Positions 10,311 to 21,534 of a DNA stretch of 64,000 nt are shown piece by piece. Numbering within the stretch: the first letter of the stretch is position 1; each line of letters begins with the position of its first letter. Position numbers and translations under genes: made by a program. This DNA comes from Lepeophtheirus salmonis. Taxonomy: Eukaryota; Arthropoda; Copepoda; Siphonostomatoida; Caligidae. Under the pieces are notes generated by a model that saw only the letters and a list, made by a program, of their open reading frames with translations, was not told the origin of the DNA and did no database searches. The stretch is from contig NC_052135.2 of NCBI RefSeq assembly GCF_016086655.4, forward strand, positions 70,467,702 to 70,531,701, read 5' to 3'.

Positions 10311-11229
10311 TCTAATTAAATATTTATAATTCCGAATAGCATGGCAACAAGACTTATATTTCCAGTAAAAAATTAACGTTAAAAATCGAAAACTTTATTC
10401 GTATTTTTATGTTGTAATTAGGACTTGGGTCCTTTCAAGTGAACTGCTGATGTATTTCATATCTGATTTTGATTTTTTTTTTTGAATTTTTTTACGCATA
10501 GGGGTGTTCATTTATATTTTAAATCGATAGACGTTCAAAATATAATCATAGCAGCCATAAAAAAAAGAGAGGGGAAAAAAAGCGTCGTGCTGCAAACAGA
10601 TTTTTTTTTTTTTTGTGTGTGTGTGTTAGGGTAAATCTCCTCTAAGCGACAGAGTGTTTAAGAAGGGGGAAAAGTAGGAGCAACAACAAAATGGCTGCTG
10701 TTATGATGTCGAATTGATGTTGGTGGTTCACTGACCTCTTTATTTTTAGGTGTAAAAAAATCTTGAAAACTCATCTCATTCAAAGAAGACGAAGGAAAAG
10801 AAAAAGAGGAGATTGCAGCTGTTTTATAATTAAAAAATATATATATTTTGTCATTAGTATGTATTCTCAAATTACAAATTATGTATTTTGTGTAGTTCGT
10901 CTCTTTAGTTTAGACGAATTCGTCATCGTCTATTTGACTCTCTGTTTTCTTCAAGTTCATCTAACACCACAGTACTATACATACATATTTAGTTACAAAA
11001 TAAAGGGGGGGGAATGCCATTCATTTAAGCCCATTGATGAAGATATTCCATCACTGTTCCTCATATATGTAGTATGTTGCCCATCAACATAAAAACAACA
11101 TGTTGTGAATATTTGAAGTGTTTTGTTAAAAATCTTTCATTTCTAATCATAAATTATTCACATTAATTTTGTAAAAATGACGAAATGGTTGAAATGTCGT
11201 ATCGCAGACAATTAAAACAAAGGTATTCA
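10311..11229. other. unassigned apart from the possible exon
   Basis: Contains poly-T and (GT)n tracts at about 10599-10626. A plus-strand frame at 10763-11092 lies opposite the possible exon and has no recognisable features. Confidence 0.4.
10736..10774 (-). CDS. possible short first coding exon
   Basis: On the minus strand, ATG at 10774 opens 13 codons (MSFQDFFTPKNKE) that end at GAG|GTCAGTG (10736/10735), one of the better splice-donor matches in the window, in phase 0. The frame stays open past the donor to a stop at 10658. The leader upstream is purine/pyrimidine-skewed like a 5' UTR. An in-frame Met also exists at 10870. The exon is short and no downstream exon was found, so this is a suggestion only. 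Confidence 0.25.
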
Positions 11230-11905
11230 CAGGGGCTTCCCCTAATTAAGGAAATTTTGTTTGTTAATAGTTGGTTTTTTTTTGGCTACGATGAAAAAAT
11301 TTGACGCGAAAATAGGGATAATATTTTTCGGAAAAAATTTAGTATTTGAAATTGTTTTTAAAATAATTTAATATTTGAAATTGTTTTCAAAAATATTTAA
11401 TATTTGAAATTGTTTTTAAAATAATTTAATATTTGAAATTGTTTTCAAAATAATTTAATATTTGAAATAAAAAAAAAAATGTAATATTTGAAATTGTTTC
11501 AAAATAATTTAATTAATATTTGAAATTGTTTTCAAAATAATTTAATATTTGAAATTGTTTGTAATATTTGAAATTGTTTTCAAAAAATTTTATATTTAAT
11601 ATTTGAAATTCTTTTCAAAATAATTTAATATTTGAAATTCTTTTCAAAAATAGTTTAATATTTGAAATTCTTTTAAAAAAAAAAATTAAAAAACTTTATT
11701 ATTTTAAATTTGATTTTTGAAATTATTTTCCAATAAATTTCATATTTAAAATTTCCTTTTTTGAAATATTTTTTAAACAGCTTTGGATTTTGAATCTTTT
11801 AACAAAATTTTTGTGAATGGCTAAAGGTTTTTGAAAAAATTTAAATTTCTATCCAAAAAAATTCCAAGCCCCTCCCTTCTAAATATAATCCTGTGGACGC
11901 CCCTG
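11230..11905 (+). mobile_element. GC-headed MITE with regular internal tandem array
   Basis: Left terminus CAGGGGCTTCCCCTAATTAA (the middle of the head is deleted) and right terminus AAATATAATCCTGTGGACGC followed by CCCTG. The two 7-base ends CAGGGGC and GCCCCTG are inverted repeats. Flanking bases (GGTATTCA, ATACATAT) do not form a clear target duplication. Confidence 0.8.
11337..11675 (+). repeat. tandem array of a ~29-bp AT-rich unit
   Basis: About eleven consecutive units of the form TTTAATATTTGAAATTGTTT plus TCAAAATAA. They are far more homogeneous than in other copies of this MITE, indicating recent unequal exchange or slippage within this copy. Confidence 0.85.
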
Positions 11906-12504
11906 ATACATATCTCAAACCATTCCAAATTTTTTGAATATAAGGCATATTGTTGAAAATTTCACCTTGTAATTATTTATGAAGTTAAAAAAAATACTGC
12001 ACTTAACGATTGCAAAATAGTTCAAGTCACAATTAATTTATTGAAGCCCATATGAACTCATACATGTATTGAAAGGGAAATGCCCGCACTTTTAGGAATG
12101 TAATCAAAAATTTGGGGGGATCAGATATATGGTTCCCAAATTTTTTTATTATATGTGACAACAAATTGAACCAATAATTGAATGTGTTTTGCTTTTTTCA
12201 AATAAGCATAATATACAATACACTATTGTGCTATAGCAGACAGATGAGATAATATTGGTCTATACCATTGGTTCTCAAACTCTGGTACAAAAATTTTTAC
12301 TTTAGATCGTACATGGAGCATTTTTTTACTTAGGACAATGTCCTAGGAAAGGTACATCCCATAAAAGAATGGGCGTAAGCCGTCCCTATGATTTTTCTTT
12401 CTGGACCGATAAGTTTGAAAATACATTTTCATTTATATCCTTTTTTGTTAAAACAATTCAAAAGATATTATTACAACCCTCAGTAGTCACAGGTTTGTAA
12501 GGGC
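11906..12504. other. unassigned
   Basis: No recognised coding region, RNA gene or repeat. Confidence 0.5.
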
Positions 12505-12600
12505 GTCTGCAGGGGTGTCTACGGGATTATATATATATAAATATTTTGTAAGGGGTTGGTTTTTGGTTTACACCTTTCCCCTCTGACATTTCAATATCTT
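12505..12600 (-). mobile_element. GC-headed MITE tail fragment
   Basis: GGGCGTCTGCAGGGGTGT, CTACGGGATTATATATA and AGGGGTTGGTTTTTGGTTTA match the reversed tail of the family. The body is absent. Confidence 0.55.
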
Positions 12601-13269
12601 TCAATTTGTCGAAAAGATGAGGCAATGCTTCAAAAAAGGAATGTATGTTGTCAAAATTTTTATTTTTAATGAAATACTGCGTCAATTTGTTACATCTTTA
12701 TTTGCTTAAATGAAAGAAATCAGTAGAAAAGTATGTGCGTTATACATAGTAAATGTATTTTTGCTACATATAAAAAAAATTGTCTCTATCTACCTGTATA
12801 TTTAATAATATTTCTAGATAAAGTTTTTGTTTTCATTTATTTTTTAATTGGGGGGGGGGGTAAATAATCATCACTTTTGAAGGACAGAATCCCTAGTGCC
12901 CCATGTCGTTACGAGACTGACGAGTATTATACTATGGTATTTTTAATTTTTTCTCAGAACTGTTCTATTGATAACGTACCACCACATACATATACAATAT
13001 TGTTGTATATGTAATGAAATGAAAGACGGAGAAATGGAAGCTTTCTCCCTCTTTGTTGAATTGGAAAATTGGATGATGATAAGGGGTTGTGTGTACTCTG
13101 AATGTTTGCAGTCCTCGCTAGTCTACATAGTAAGAAATAAAATCATTGATCAATAATACAATGTACAATTTTGTACGTATTACAAAAAGGAGTTCATAGA
13201 AAAGACTAACATGAAACTATTTTTTATGGGGTAGGAGCATTGTTTACTTATAATAGTTTTTAAATAAAA
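12601..13269. other. unassigned
   Basis: Includes a G-run at 12849-12860. A 62-codon plus-strand frame at 12968-13156 shows no family features. Confidence 0.45.
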
Positions 13270-13330
13270 CTACACTGAGTGGTGCCGTCTTGCGGCAAAA
13301 TAATACACTCTCTAAATGAAAATATTATTT
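13270..13330 (+). repeat. short dispersed repeat X, copy 2
   Basis: ACTGAGTGGTGCCGTCTTGC, then AAAATAATACACTC match 10130-10175. Its apparent continuation (CACACCACCTTGTAGATAAT) lies beyond the CAAGG MITE at about 13856-13876. Confidence 0.55.
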
Positions 13331-13411
13331 AATATAAGATACAGGTATATCATACCCATATAGTAAGCGTTCTTCCCAGCATGCACTTTTTTTTAAACAA
13401 CTAGTTTAAAC

Positions 13412-13829
13412 CAAGGTTTAAAGACATACAAGGTTATATCATAACGCGTGTACGGCTGATGTTACACTTCCACTCACCAACCGTCATAATAACTGGATAC
13501 TCAATAGGAAAAGAAAAGGAGAATCACCCCTCAGCTGATATTTTATGTTATTTATATGTAATAAAAAAACCAAATAGTGTTATTATTTATGCAGTAGCCA
13601 ACAGCTGAAAGACGAGTCGCACTAATCTACTTTTTATTCAATAGATTGTGCATCCAGTCATCGGTGCTTCCACCGATAATTTTTTAATATTAACGTCATA
13701 AACTATGAATGGTCGCGTGTTAGGTCGAAATCTGCCTGTCATGCCCAGCAGTCGGTACGATACATCCAATTGAAAATTACAGGAAGCCCGATTACATGAT
13801 GGCCTAGCCTTGTATTTCTATTAACCTTG
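13412..13829 (+). mobile_element. CAAGG-ended MITE with near-perfect 8-bp target duplication
   Basis: Left end CAAGGTTTAAAGACATACAA; the right end, reverse-complemented, begins CAAGGTTAATAGAAATACAA. Flanks are GTTTAAAC on the left and TTTTAAAC on the right, 7 of 8 matching. The interior shares GTGTACGGCTGATGT, AACGTCATAAACTATGAATG and CAGTCGGTACGATACATC with the copy at 21535, but has an extra ~200 bases including CAGCTGATA and CAACAGCTGAAAG. No coding capacity. Eight-base duplications and short inverted repeats suggest mobilisation by an hAT-like transposase; that assignment is inference. Confidence 0.85.
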
Positions 13830-13885
13830 TTTTAAACAGGAGTCACGTGACTGGCACACCACCTTGTAGATAATTATTTTAGAAG

Positions 13886-14818
13886 GTTTCTTCATTGTCC
13901 TATTAAAATACACATTCTTTTTAGGGAGAATATAGTACAGGGCTGTTACTAGAATTTTTAATTAATTTTGAAAAACAAAATTTAAAAAAAGCAAAGTTGT
14001 CCAACTGTGCGTACTTTTTATTTCAAACTGTCAAAACATTGCCAAAAAGATTTAAATCAAGGGAGTGGGTTTCCAGCATGTCACCATATACCTCTCCCCT
14101 TCTCCCTTCCCCCTAGTGACAGACCGCTATTAACCTCAGAGTTTTACCTTTGTACATATCCCTTTTTACATTGCAAGTTAAAGTTTTATAACTAATTATT
14201 TTAAAAGCTTATCATTATAAGGGAGTTACTACCTTGGTCTTCGTAATTCTGTTCATTGTCGTCATAAAAGAGTATATTACTAAACTATAATAATGATTTT
14301 AACATAAAGTTACATGAAACGATAATATAGTTAACCCAGAGTCGGAATGGAATTGAGGATGGACATCAGGAGTAATTTCTGGATATGAAATTACTAGTTA
14401 AGGATTGGGATTTAGGTTGATTTACTTCTTATCATAGCTACTTGTTGTTAGTTTAATGACACGTCATGTCAGCTAACCCGCTCACGTCTCAAAGTTTCTT
14501 GTAATGGTCAGGGTTACTAAGTTTATTTTTGGTTTCTTTTATTTTTACTTACCAGGACTTAATATTTTTATCAACTAACTCTACATATTATTAATGAAAA
14601 TACACTTATTTACCTATAGGATTATACTCATTCTAAAAAGTGTGAATGTATATAAGTTACCCTATTAACTTACTCAAAGCAAGGGGAAAAAATATATATA
14701 ATAGAAAGCCAGTAATAAAATTCTTTCCTTCTACATCTTCCTATCCCCCCCCTCCTCCTCCCACGTCCTCAAAAGAAAACCCCTATAATTCTTTCTTAGA
14801 CCTATATACTCATAAATA
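13886..14818. other. unassigned
   Basis: No recognised repeat or coding region. The 62- and 65-codon frames at 14007 and 14646 are low-complexity or featureless. Confidence 0.45.
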
Positions 14819-14820
14819 TA

Positions 14821-15620
14821 CCGAGTGGTCCATTAAAATCTGAACACTTTGAAATTTAATCTTTAACACGAGTTATATAATATATTAATTAAGAATATAA
14901 TTTTAACAAATTAATACTATAAATAGATGTGTGTCTGAGCTCTCTAAATCATTAATGTAGCCGCCTTTAGCAGCAATGATGGCTTCCAAGTGGTGGAAGA
15001 AGGCCTGGCACCCGCTATGGATGTAGTCCTCTCTTATGGCGTACATAGTGTTGGCTGAAAGTGGCTTTGAGGGCCTTGATGTTTGTATAACGGATACTGT
15101 AGGCCTTTCCCTCAACATTCTGCATCCAAAACAACTCAAAAGATCCTTGAAACGGAGGAAATGGGGATATCTCATTACCGGTGTTATTAGTGGCCTCTCC
15201 ACTCTTACAAGGGTCTTTCCACACACTTTTTTGGTAGCTCTCTGAACAGTCTGGTGTAAAATCCCTAGATCACTTGCATGGACACTCATGGACTTGAGGG
15301 GATTGGCCTGGGCTGTTTTTGTGCACTCCTCCTGTTCAATTTGACTTTTTGAGTGAATTCTCTCCGACGTTTCCGACTTGCTGACAGCGTAGGCCGTGAT
15401 CCTGGTGACCCCGCACTGCTTAGAGTCCACGAATGGAAATTCGTTGATCCCGTTCAAGATACATTTTCTCGACTTGTACATAAGCCAGCGAGCTCAGGTT
15501 TGCTTTGTTGTGTAACTCATTGCTTATGCTTTAATATATCGAAATCTGAATTAATTTTTATTACTCAAGATTAATTAATTATTGATTTAGTAAGTGCTTC
15601 GATTTCAATGGACCACCTGG
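14821..15620 (-). mobile_element. Tc1-type transposon derivative, complete ends, TA duplication
   Basis: The left end CCGAGTGGTCCATTAAAATC and the inverted right end CCAGGTGGTCCATTGAAATC match at 17 of the first 20 bases. TA dinucleotides sit immediately outside both ends (14819-14820 and 15621-15622), the signature of Tc1/mariner insertion. At 800 bases it is about half the length of an autonomous element, because the centre of the transposase is gone. Intact ends mean it could have been moved by transposase supplied elsewhere. Confidence 0.92.
14903..15481 (-). pseudogene. internally deleted Tc1-type transposase with a 192-codon open frame
   Basis: The frame from Met 15481 covers an N-terminal helix-turn-helix region (ERIHSKSQIEQEECTKTA, then SVHASDLGILHQTVQRATKK with the recognition helix), then VERPLITPVM, where catalytic sequence should begin. 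It then passes through a short out-of-frame block and rejoins the true frame at the C-terminus (EDYIHSGCQAFFHHLEAIIA, GGYI). The intervening true-frame tail is visible in another frame (EGKAYSIRYTNIKALKA). No catalytic Asp motif or W-PPxSPDxNP-type block remains. It is unusual that one open frame joins the DNA-binding half to the tail. It could act only as a binding protein, if expressed at all. Confidence 0.85.
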
Positions 15621-15795
15621 TATAATACGTGGATGTACACCATTTTCCTCCTTTTAAGTTTAAATTGATTTTTATATCAAGCAGTAATTCTCCTTATTAA
15701 ATAAGTTTTCGACAAAATGATATACTTGTAATAATGAAATAGTTTAGAATTGTAAATCGTAAGAATTGATGATACCCCCCCCAAAAAAAAAAAAA

Positions 15796-16010
15796 CACAT
15801 TGTAACCTCAACAATTTGAAGAATATTTTAGAGGAGAGCATCTTAACGGTCTTGAAGTCGCATTAAATTAGCTTAGAGCAGCTATTAGAGGAAGGGAATC
15901 AAAGCAAGTCCCACTACGTTATGGTCGATCCTCAATTCTACTCTGAGTCCATCAGGGACCTACAATGAAAGCCCCCCAACACCTCCTCACTGACATTCTT
16001 CACCTCATTT
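15796..16010 (+). repeat. dispersed repeat S, copy 1
   Basis: CATTGTAACCTCAACAATTT, GAAGAATATTTTAGAGGAGA, TTAAATTAGCTTAGAGCAGC and ATCCTCAATTCTACTCTGAG occur in the same order at 27694-27905 and 43825-44060. All copies lie in the same orientation and end near TCCTCACTGA or CCCTCACTG. About 220 bases, non-coding, no terminal inverted repeat seen. A SINE-like or satellite-monomer origin is possible. Confidence 0.75.
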
Positions 16011-16476
16011 ATGAACAAAGTCACTCGTTTTTGCACTTTGTATTTTATGATAATAATGGGTACAGCTCAAGAAGATAAAGAAACTCTTCAAGTTGTTACT
16101 CCCGTGCTAAAAAATGCTTATTTTTTACAACTTTAGGCCCATTTTTGAGTGTGTGCTTCATATCATAGAACTGCGTTACTATTTCATCTAAGAGATGTTA
16201 TTCTATCAACGAGCATGTGTAAATAAAACTTCAGCTCGTCATATTACAAATTTAATGAAAAATAGAGTACAAATCTATAGTAAGACGTAGTATGAAGCAA
16301 TTTTGTATGTCCTTCTGTCTATTTGTCAACGCTAAAGAACTTCAAGCTAATAAAAAAAGGGAGTGAAAATACGTCATAGCTTTGTGACGACATGATATAT
16401 TAAATTATAACGTCATTTCGTTCCTTTTTCTGCCTTACATATCGACAGTGCACATATTTTATTACTTAAATAGTAG
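16011..16476. other. unassigned
   Basis: No recognised features. Confidence 0.5.
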
Positions 16477-17020
16477 TGTGCGCAGGGGGTGGGCTAGAGG
16501 GGCTGTGGTGTCCCTAGTCAAGAATTTTTTTCTTTTTACAGGAAACTTAAAATTTGAAAATAATTTTCTCAAAAATTTAATTTTCTGTTAATAACAAAGA
16601 ATTTTTGAATTTTTCCTACAAAATATTTAGTTTTGGAATTTTTTTTTGAAAAATAATTAATCTATGAAAATTATTTTTTGGATTTTGTTTCCAAAAAAAG
16701 AAATTTTTTGTGAATGGCCATGAATTTTTCAATTTTTTTTCCACAAATTTAACTTACTTAACATTTTTTTTATGAAAAATATAATTGTGGAAATTTTTTA
16801 TGAACAAATATGGATTTTGAATTTTTTTATCCAAAAAATTCAAAATTCGAAAATTAAAATTGAAATTTTGTTCCCAAAAATTTAGTGTTTGAAATTTATT
16901 TTCTCAACTTTTATTCCAAGAAATTAAACTTTCGGTCAAAATTTGAAATATTTTTTGCAAAAAATTTATTTTTTCAAACTATTTTTTGAAAAAATTTTGT
17001 AAAAATCCGGAGGGGCTGAG
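16477..17020 (+). mobile_element. GC-headed MITE
   Basis: Head GTGTGCGCAGGGGGTGGGCT, then AGAGGGGCTGTGGTGTCCC, degenerate T/A units, and an end in AAAATCCGGAGGGGCTGAGC rather than the usual tail. Repeat Q follows directly. Confidence 0.7.
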
Positions 17021-17021
17021 C

Positions 17022-17445
17022 TTCACTGTCAAGATCGGTTCAAAGGAAAAATTTGGTTTAGTTCGGTCGCAAAAAAAAAGGTCTAGACCAATTTTACAGA
17101 TAAATTTTTTATAACATGACAAATGATTTTTAAAGTACAATGACGTTATACGAAGATTAAACGTCTCTTCTATGTATACAGTATTTGTTTTAGAACTTAT
17201 CGTGTACTTATGAGATTTTTTGAAAAAAAATGAATGAAAGTTGATCTAAAAATAATAAAAAAATCGGCCATAAATTGAGACCGAAAAAAAATGGTATACA
17301 AAGTGACAGCGAAAAAAATCGGTACACGGCTTGAGACCACGGTCTGGACCGAAAAATCGGTCCAAATCGGTTTAGAATAAATTACTTAAGAACAAAAAAA
17401 AAAAAAATACGTTCCTGGACCGATTCTCATCGGTATGTCTTCTAT
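17022..17445 (+). repeat. dispersed element Q (CGGTCC words), copy 1
   Basis: Both ends are rich in GACCGA/TCGGTC words (AAAAATCGGTCCAAATCGGT near the right end, GATCGGTTCAAAGG at the left). The interior word ACAATGACGTTATACGAAG is found inverted at 60790-60815 within the second copy. Non-coding. Confidence 0.7.
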
Positions 17446-17520
17446 AATAAAGCCAATTATTATTTTGCAGGGGGGGGGGAGGGGGCTGCTTAATAATAAA
17501 TCTGCAGAAGCCCCTGAGTC
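17446..17520 (-). mobile_element. GC-headed MITE end fragment
   Basis: A GGGGGGGGGAGGGGGCTGC block followed by TCTGCAGAAGCCCCTGAG resembles the family termini. No body is present. Confidence 0.4.
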
Positions 17521-18244
17521 CGAACTCCTGTCGTCAGAATCTGTTTAAGTCAATAGTACTAAAAAAAATCGTAAATTGCGATTTCCCTGCATTCGAGTAA
17601 TTTATATAGTAACAGCCACTTCATATGTAAACATCTGTCATATATAAATGTATGTAAGTCGATCGATCTTCAAACTTTGTACAATTATTCTTTTTTGGAC
17701 AATAATATCACATTTAAATACTGGATTAGGAATAGGCGAGTGATACACGGATTTTCACCTGTTCAGACGTTGCTACATATTGTATTAGTAAGGGATTATA
17801 TTTAAATAGTTGTGATGGTTGATTTAAACAAAGATTTCATTGTTCTCGAAAATACATATATATAAAAGTTTCAACTTTTTCAAGCTGCGATCCCTCAGAG
17901 CTAGCATATTATTATAGTATATGTAAGTTTAATGTGTATAAGCAATGAACATTCTCCCTCTCTGATATTACGTATGAATGATCTCAGAGCGTTATTTTCA
18001 TAAAATCGATAGTACGTCCCTTTAATGTGGGTTCCCCTTTTTTTTTTCACGCTGAACTAGTTTTAGAATTTGATTTAATCAGTAGTGGCTCGTGACTATA
18101 ATTTCTAAGGAACTTTTACTAAAAAGCATTATATATTTATATATATATTATCGTAATAACTATGATGAGACGGGCTCACATAGAATCCGCACGCTGATTA
18201 TTACTCCATTATCAAACACAGCGTTACCTCACTATCACGAATTT
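17521..18244. other. unassigned
   Basis: No recognised coding or repeat content. A 72-codon plus-strand frame at 18092-18310 runs into repeat P and is discounted. Confidence 0.45.
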
Positions 18245-18342
18245 TTTTGTTGCTGTCAGCTGTATATGTTGCTTCTCCCTCCTCTTCTCCATCAGTGTTA
18301 TGAACGTTGATTGGTTGAATTATGATAATTTCTTGTTAAGCT
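18245..18342 (+). repeat. dispersed repeat P, module A, interrupted
   Basis: GCTGTCAGCTGTATATGT, ATCAGTGTTATGAACGTT and GATTGGTTGAATTATGATAA match module A up to CTTGTTAAGCTG. The GC-headed MITE is inserted there, and the repeat seems to continue after it (TTGTGAATAATTTTTAACAA, ATTCAATAATAAATC). Confidence 0.7.
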
Positions 18343-18784
18343 GGAGGGTTTGTAGCCAACCCAAATTAAGGAATTTTTTCTTTTTACGAGAAAATTTAAT
18401 ATTTCAAATTTAATTTTACTTTTCATATTTGTTTCTAAAAAAATTTAATTTTCTGTGAATATCTATGAATTTTTGAAAATTTTTACCGAAAAAATTTAAT
18501 AACTGAATTTTCTTCTCAAAAAATTTAATTTTTTTTGAGCAAGTGTAAATTTTTCTAACTTTTTTTTCAGTAAATTAAATATTTGAATTTTTTTTGCAAT
18601 TAGTTATAGACTTTTAAAAAATTTTTACAAAATTTTAATTTTTTGTGAATAAATCTTGATTTTTGACTTTTTTTTTTTTTAAAAATTAATATTCTAAATT
18701 GAATTTTTTTGAAATTTTTGATTGTCTTCAAAATAATTCCAAAAATCGAACCCTCCCTAAAATATAATCCTGCGAACGCCCCTG
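18343..18784 (+). mobile_element. GC-headed MITE inserted in repeat P
   Basis: A shortened head (GGAGGGTTTGTAGCCAACCC, AAATTAAGGAATTTTTT) leads into T/A units and the full tail AAAATATAATCCTGCGAACG followed by CCCCTG. Like the copy at 4504 it lies in repeat P. Confidence 0.8.
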
Positions 18785-19123
18785 AGTTGTGAATAATTTT
18801 TAACAATTATTCAATAATAAATCTGCATTAGCGAAACATTGTAAAACTACCAACTGATTTTTGTCCTTATTTTTCATTGTTTAATTGAGATGCAGAAAAG
18901 CTATACATAACATAATATTCAGGGATATAATATTCAATGATGAACATGGCCTGAGCTCCAAAAAATCTGAGGACTCATGACTATGTTCTCTACTTGAACA
19001 GACCATGCAAGAAAAATCTCTACTACGGCCTTGTTTGCAATAAAAGTGTTTTCTCTTTTCCCAACTGTCTTGCTTCGCTGACACAAAAATACCCTATATA
19101 TTTTGTTAGCTGTCTATTTACTC
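18785..19123 (+). repeat. repeat P continuation
   Basis: Resumes with module A sequence after the MITE. ACTACCAACTGATTTTTGTC at about 18846-18865 is module B-like. The remainder up to the palindrome is unassigned. Confidence 0.45.
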
Positions 19124-20867
19124 GTCTCACTTGATACGTCATGGCCATTTTATTTATTTTGATAAATAAACGAAGTAATAAGTTATACTCTTTTTCTTAA
19201 AGGACATGAATACAATTTCTTGTAAGTCCCTTGTTGCTTATATAATATATATATTGACCATTTTATTATTACTATTAATAAACTTTGGTTGCCATATACC
19301 AATAGAAATGATTGCTACGCAATTCATTAAATATTACTATGCACTATTATGATACATTATCGAATAAATAACCTATATATATATATCTAATTCATTTAAA
19401 AAAATTGAGGAGAAATAATAGTCTGGGAGTACTTAAGATTTATAATGCAGTTGGTATGATTGACTTATTTGGCTAACCACCAGATGAATTTTTGTGTTTT
19501 TTTTCTTTTCCTCCCCCTTCTTGGAAGGAAGGTTGCGTGATACAATAGTGATAACAACGTGTTCCACCTTCGGTAACTTCTATACATTCATCTCCAGACA
19601 ACACTTGTAAATTCTTTATTTAAAGAATGATTCATTCTCTGATTCAACTTGTATCTACAATAGACTGTATTGAGTTATTTTTTTTTTTTTTGTTTCTCGA
19701 AAATTATCGATTTGAATCAAGTTAATGGTTTTTTAAATGTTTAAGTATTATAGATAAAATATATTTTTATATATCATATTATTACAACCTATCTCTAACT
19801 TCCCTCATGCTATGAGTATTTTAGTAGCAAACATGTTTTCACTAAATAATGATTCTCGTTTGGTACCGCGTATTACACGCATTTATTTTGATTTTCCCCT
19901 TTATTTTTACTTCTCAAATCTCATATTTTGGATACCCAGTGTCATTATCAAATCTATTTGAGTGTTCATTTATGCCAAATTAGACACTTTATAATACTTA
20001 TTTATAAATTGAGACTAGGAAAACATAGTTTAGTCTAATCTACATACATACATTGGACGCAATGTTTACATATTTACAAATTTTTTACTGTCTTTGGATA
20101 AGAAATTTGAAGGCAATGAACGGCTCTCCCTCAATATACATACATACTCTTCATATATGTATATGAGATTTACGAGACAGAAATCAAACAAAGAAATCTT
20201 TTTTTTTTTTTTAGAATATCCAACATACATATAAAGCCTCTTTTTACGAACATTTAATCAACTTTTTTTCTCCATCTCCCTCTCGTTACAGTATCATAAA
20301 AAATGTAATAGAATGAGGTCCGCCCTTTAAAAGGTAGAAGTAAGATTATTGAGGGATCCCGTAGGTTTGTAGAAATACCGGGTTGTCACGTCGTTATCTT
20401 TATTCTAGCAGTGAACCTTTCCTCCAAAAAGAAATAGAAAAAAGGCCCAAAATCATTTGGTAGCTAGCCAAATAAGTGAATCATACCAACTGTTATTTCT
20501 CTACTACATACTCCCAGACTATCATTGTCATTTATTCTCCACCAATTTTTAAAATCAATTACGAATATATATAGTTCATAATATTAAATCCTACATAGTA
20601 TTTCATTTGACATTTTTTTATAATAATATTGCTTCATAATATTTTATTAGAAGCGCAGTTATACATTTTTATTTCTATATGATAGCCAAAATTTCTTAAA
20701 TAATAAGATGGCTCGTATAATATATATATGGACATTCAAGGAGGGATGAACAAGAAATTGTATTCATGTCCTTTAAGAAACGGAGCATAAATATAGTATT
20801 ACTTATTACTTCGTTTATTTATCAAAAAAATAAAATAAATAAAATAACCATGACGTTCAATTCAGAC
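19124..20867. mobile_element. 1.7-kb palindromic (foldback) element
   Basis: Arm 1 (19124 to about 19585) and arm 2 (about 20370 to 20867) are collinear inverted repeats. Matches in order from the outside include ACGTCATGG, TTTATTTATTTTGATAAATA/TTTTTTTGATAAATAAACGA, AAAGGACATGAATACAATTT, ATAGTCTGGGAGTA, AGTTGGTATGATTNACTTAT, TTTGGCTA and AAGGTT-x-AC. They frame about 780 bases of spacer. The inner end of each arm is module B of repeat P, so P copies elsewhere are probably broken pieces of this family. No transposase. The spacer segment 19790-19990 recurs at 56820-57000. Confidence 0.8.
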
Positions 20868-20989
20868 AAAGATAAATTACTCCAGTTTTGAGCTGGCATG
20901 AAATCCTTCGATAATCACGTCCTCAAGTAAAAATTCATCATTGTGTATTACATACTAATTATCGATGGTGGAATTGCAAAGGAAATAAT

Positions 20990-21120
20990 ATTAATTGTAT
21001 TCTATTTTGTCAATTCGTTATCTTTATTGTATCTTGCAATCTTTCCTCCTCCAGTAAGAAAAATAAAAAAAGGCTGGGAATTAATTGGTGGTAGTTAGTC
21101 AATTCTTCCGCACTAAATAA
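20990..21120 (-). repeat. repeat P, module B, inverted fragment
   Basis: GTCAATTCGTTATCTTTATT, GCAATCTTTCCTCC and GGTGGTAGTTAGTCAATTC match the inner end of arm 2 of the palindrome (20385-20475), in the same orientation. Confidence 0.65.
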
Positions 21121-21329
21121 TTGTTCTTCAACAATTATGATTGTTGGAAATCATTAACATCTCACCACCTAGAACTCTTTCAAATTCAACCAATCAAAGT
21201 TAGAAACATTGATAAATGGGGAAAGGAAGTGGAAAAAATAACAGCTAGCAAAAAAGTTGATTTAAATCTTAATACAACTCGGCGTTCTCTACCTATAATA
21301 AAAATGTACAATATTTAAAAAAATATAAA

Positions 21330-21475
21330 AATCAGGATGTGTTGTCAACAGTGGATGTTTCAGTTTCTTTTCACCAATTAAGTGTTCTGTATATTGATTG
21401 ATTGAATTAGAATCAGCCCTTATTGTTAAGCTGCTGTGAACCATTCTCGACCCTAGTGTAAGAAATATCTACCTA
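21330..21475 (+). repeat. repeat P, module A, diverged
   Basis: AGTGTTCTGTATATTGATTG, ATTGAATTAGAATCAGCCCT and TGTTAAGCTGCTGTGAAC follow the module A order. The 65-codon frame upstream (21121-21318) has no recognisable function. Confidence 0.6.
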
Positions 21476-21534
21476 GAGACGACAAAGGGCTTTGGATTAC
21501 CAGTTCGGCATATTAGGACTGTTGCAAGGTTAAT

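Noticed and set aside
11337..11675. Regular ~29-base repeats resembling CRISPR repeats
   Set aside because: No spacers between units; it is a simple tandem array in a MITE.
15036..15574. Plus-strand open frames at 15036-15245 and 15353-15574
   Set aside because: Complementary to the transposase relic at 14903-15481.
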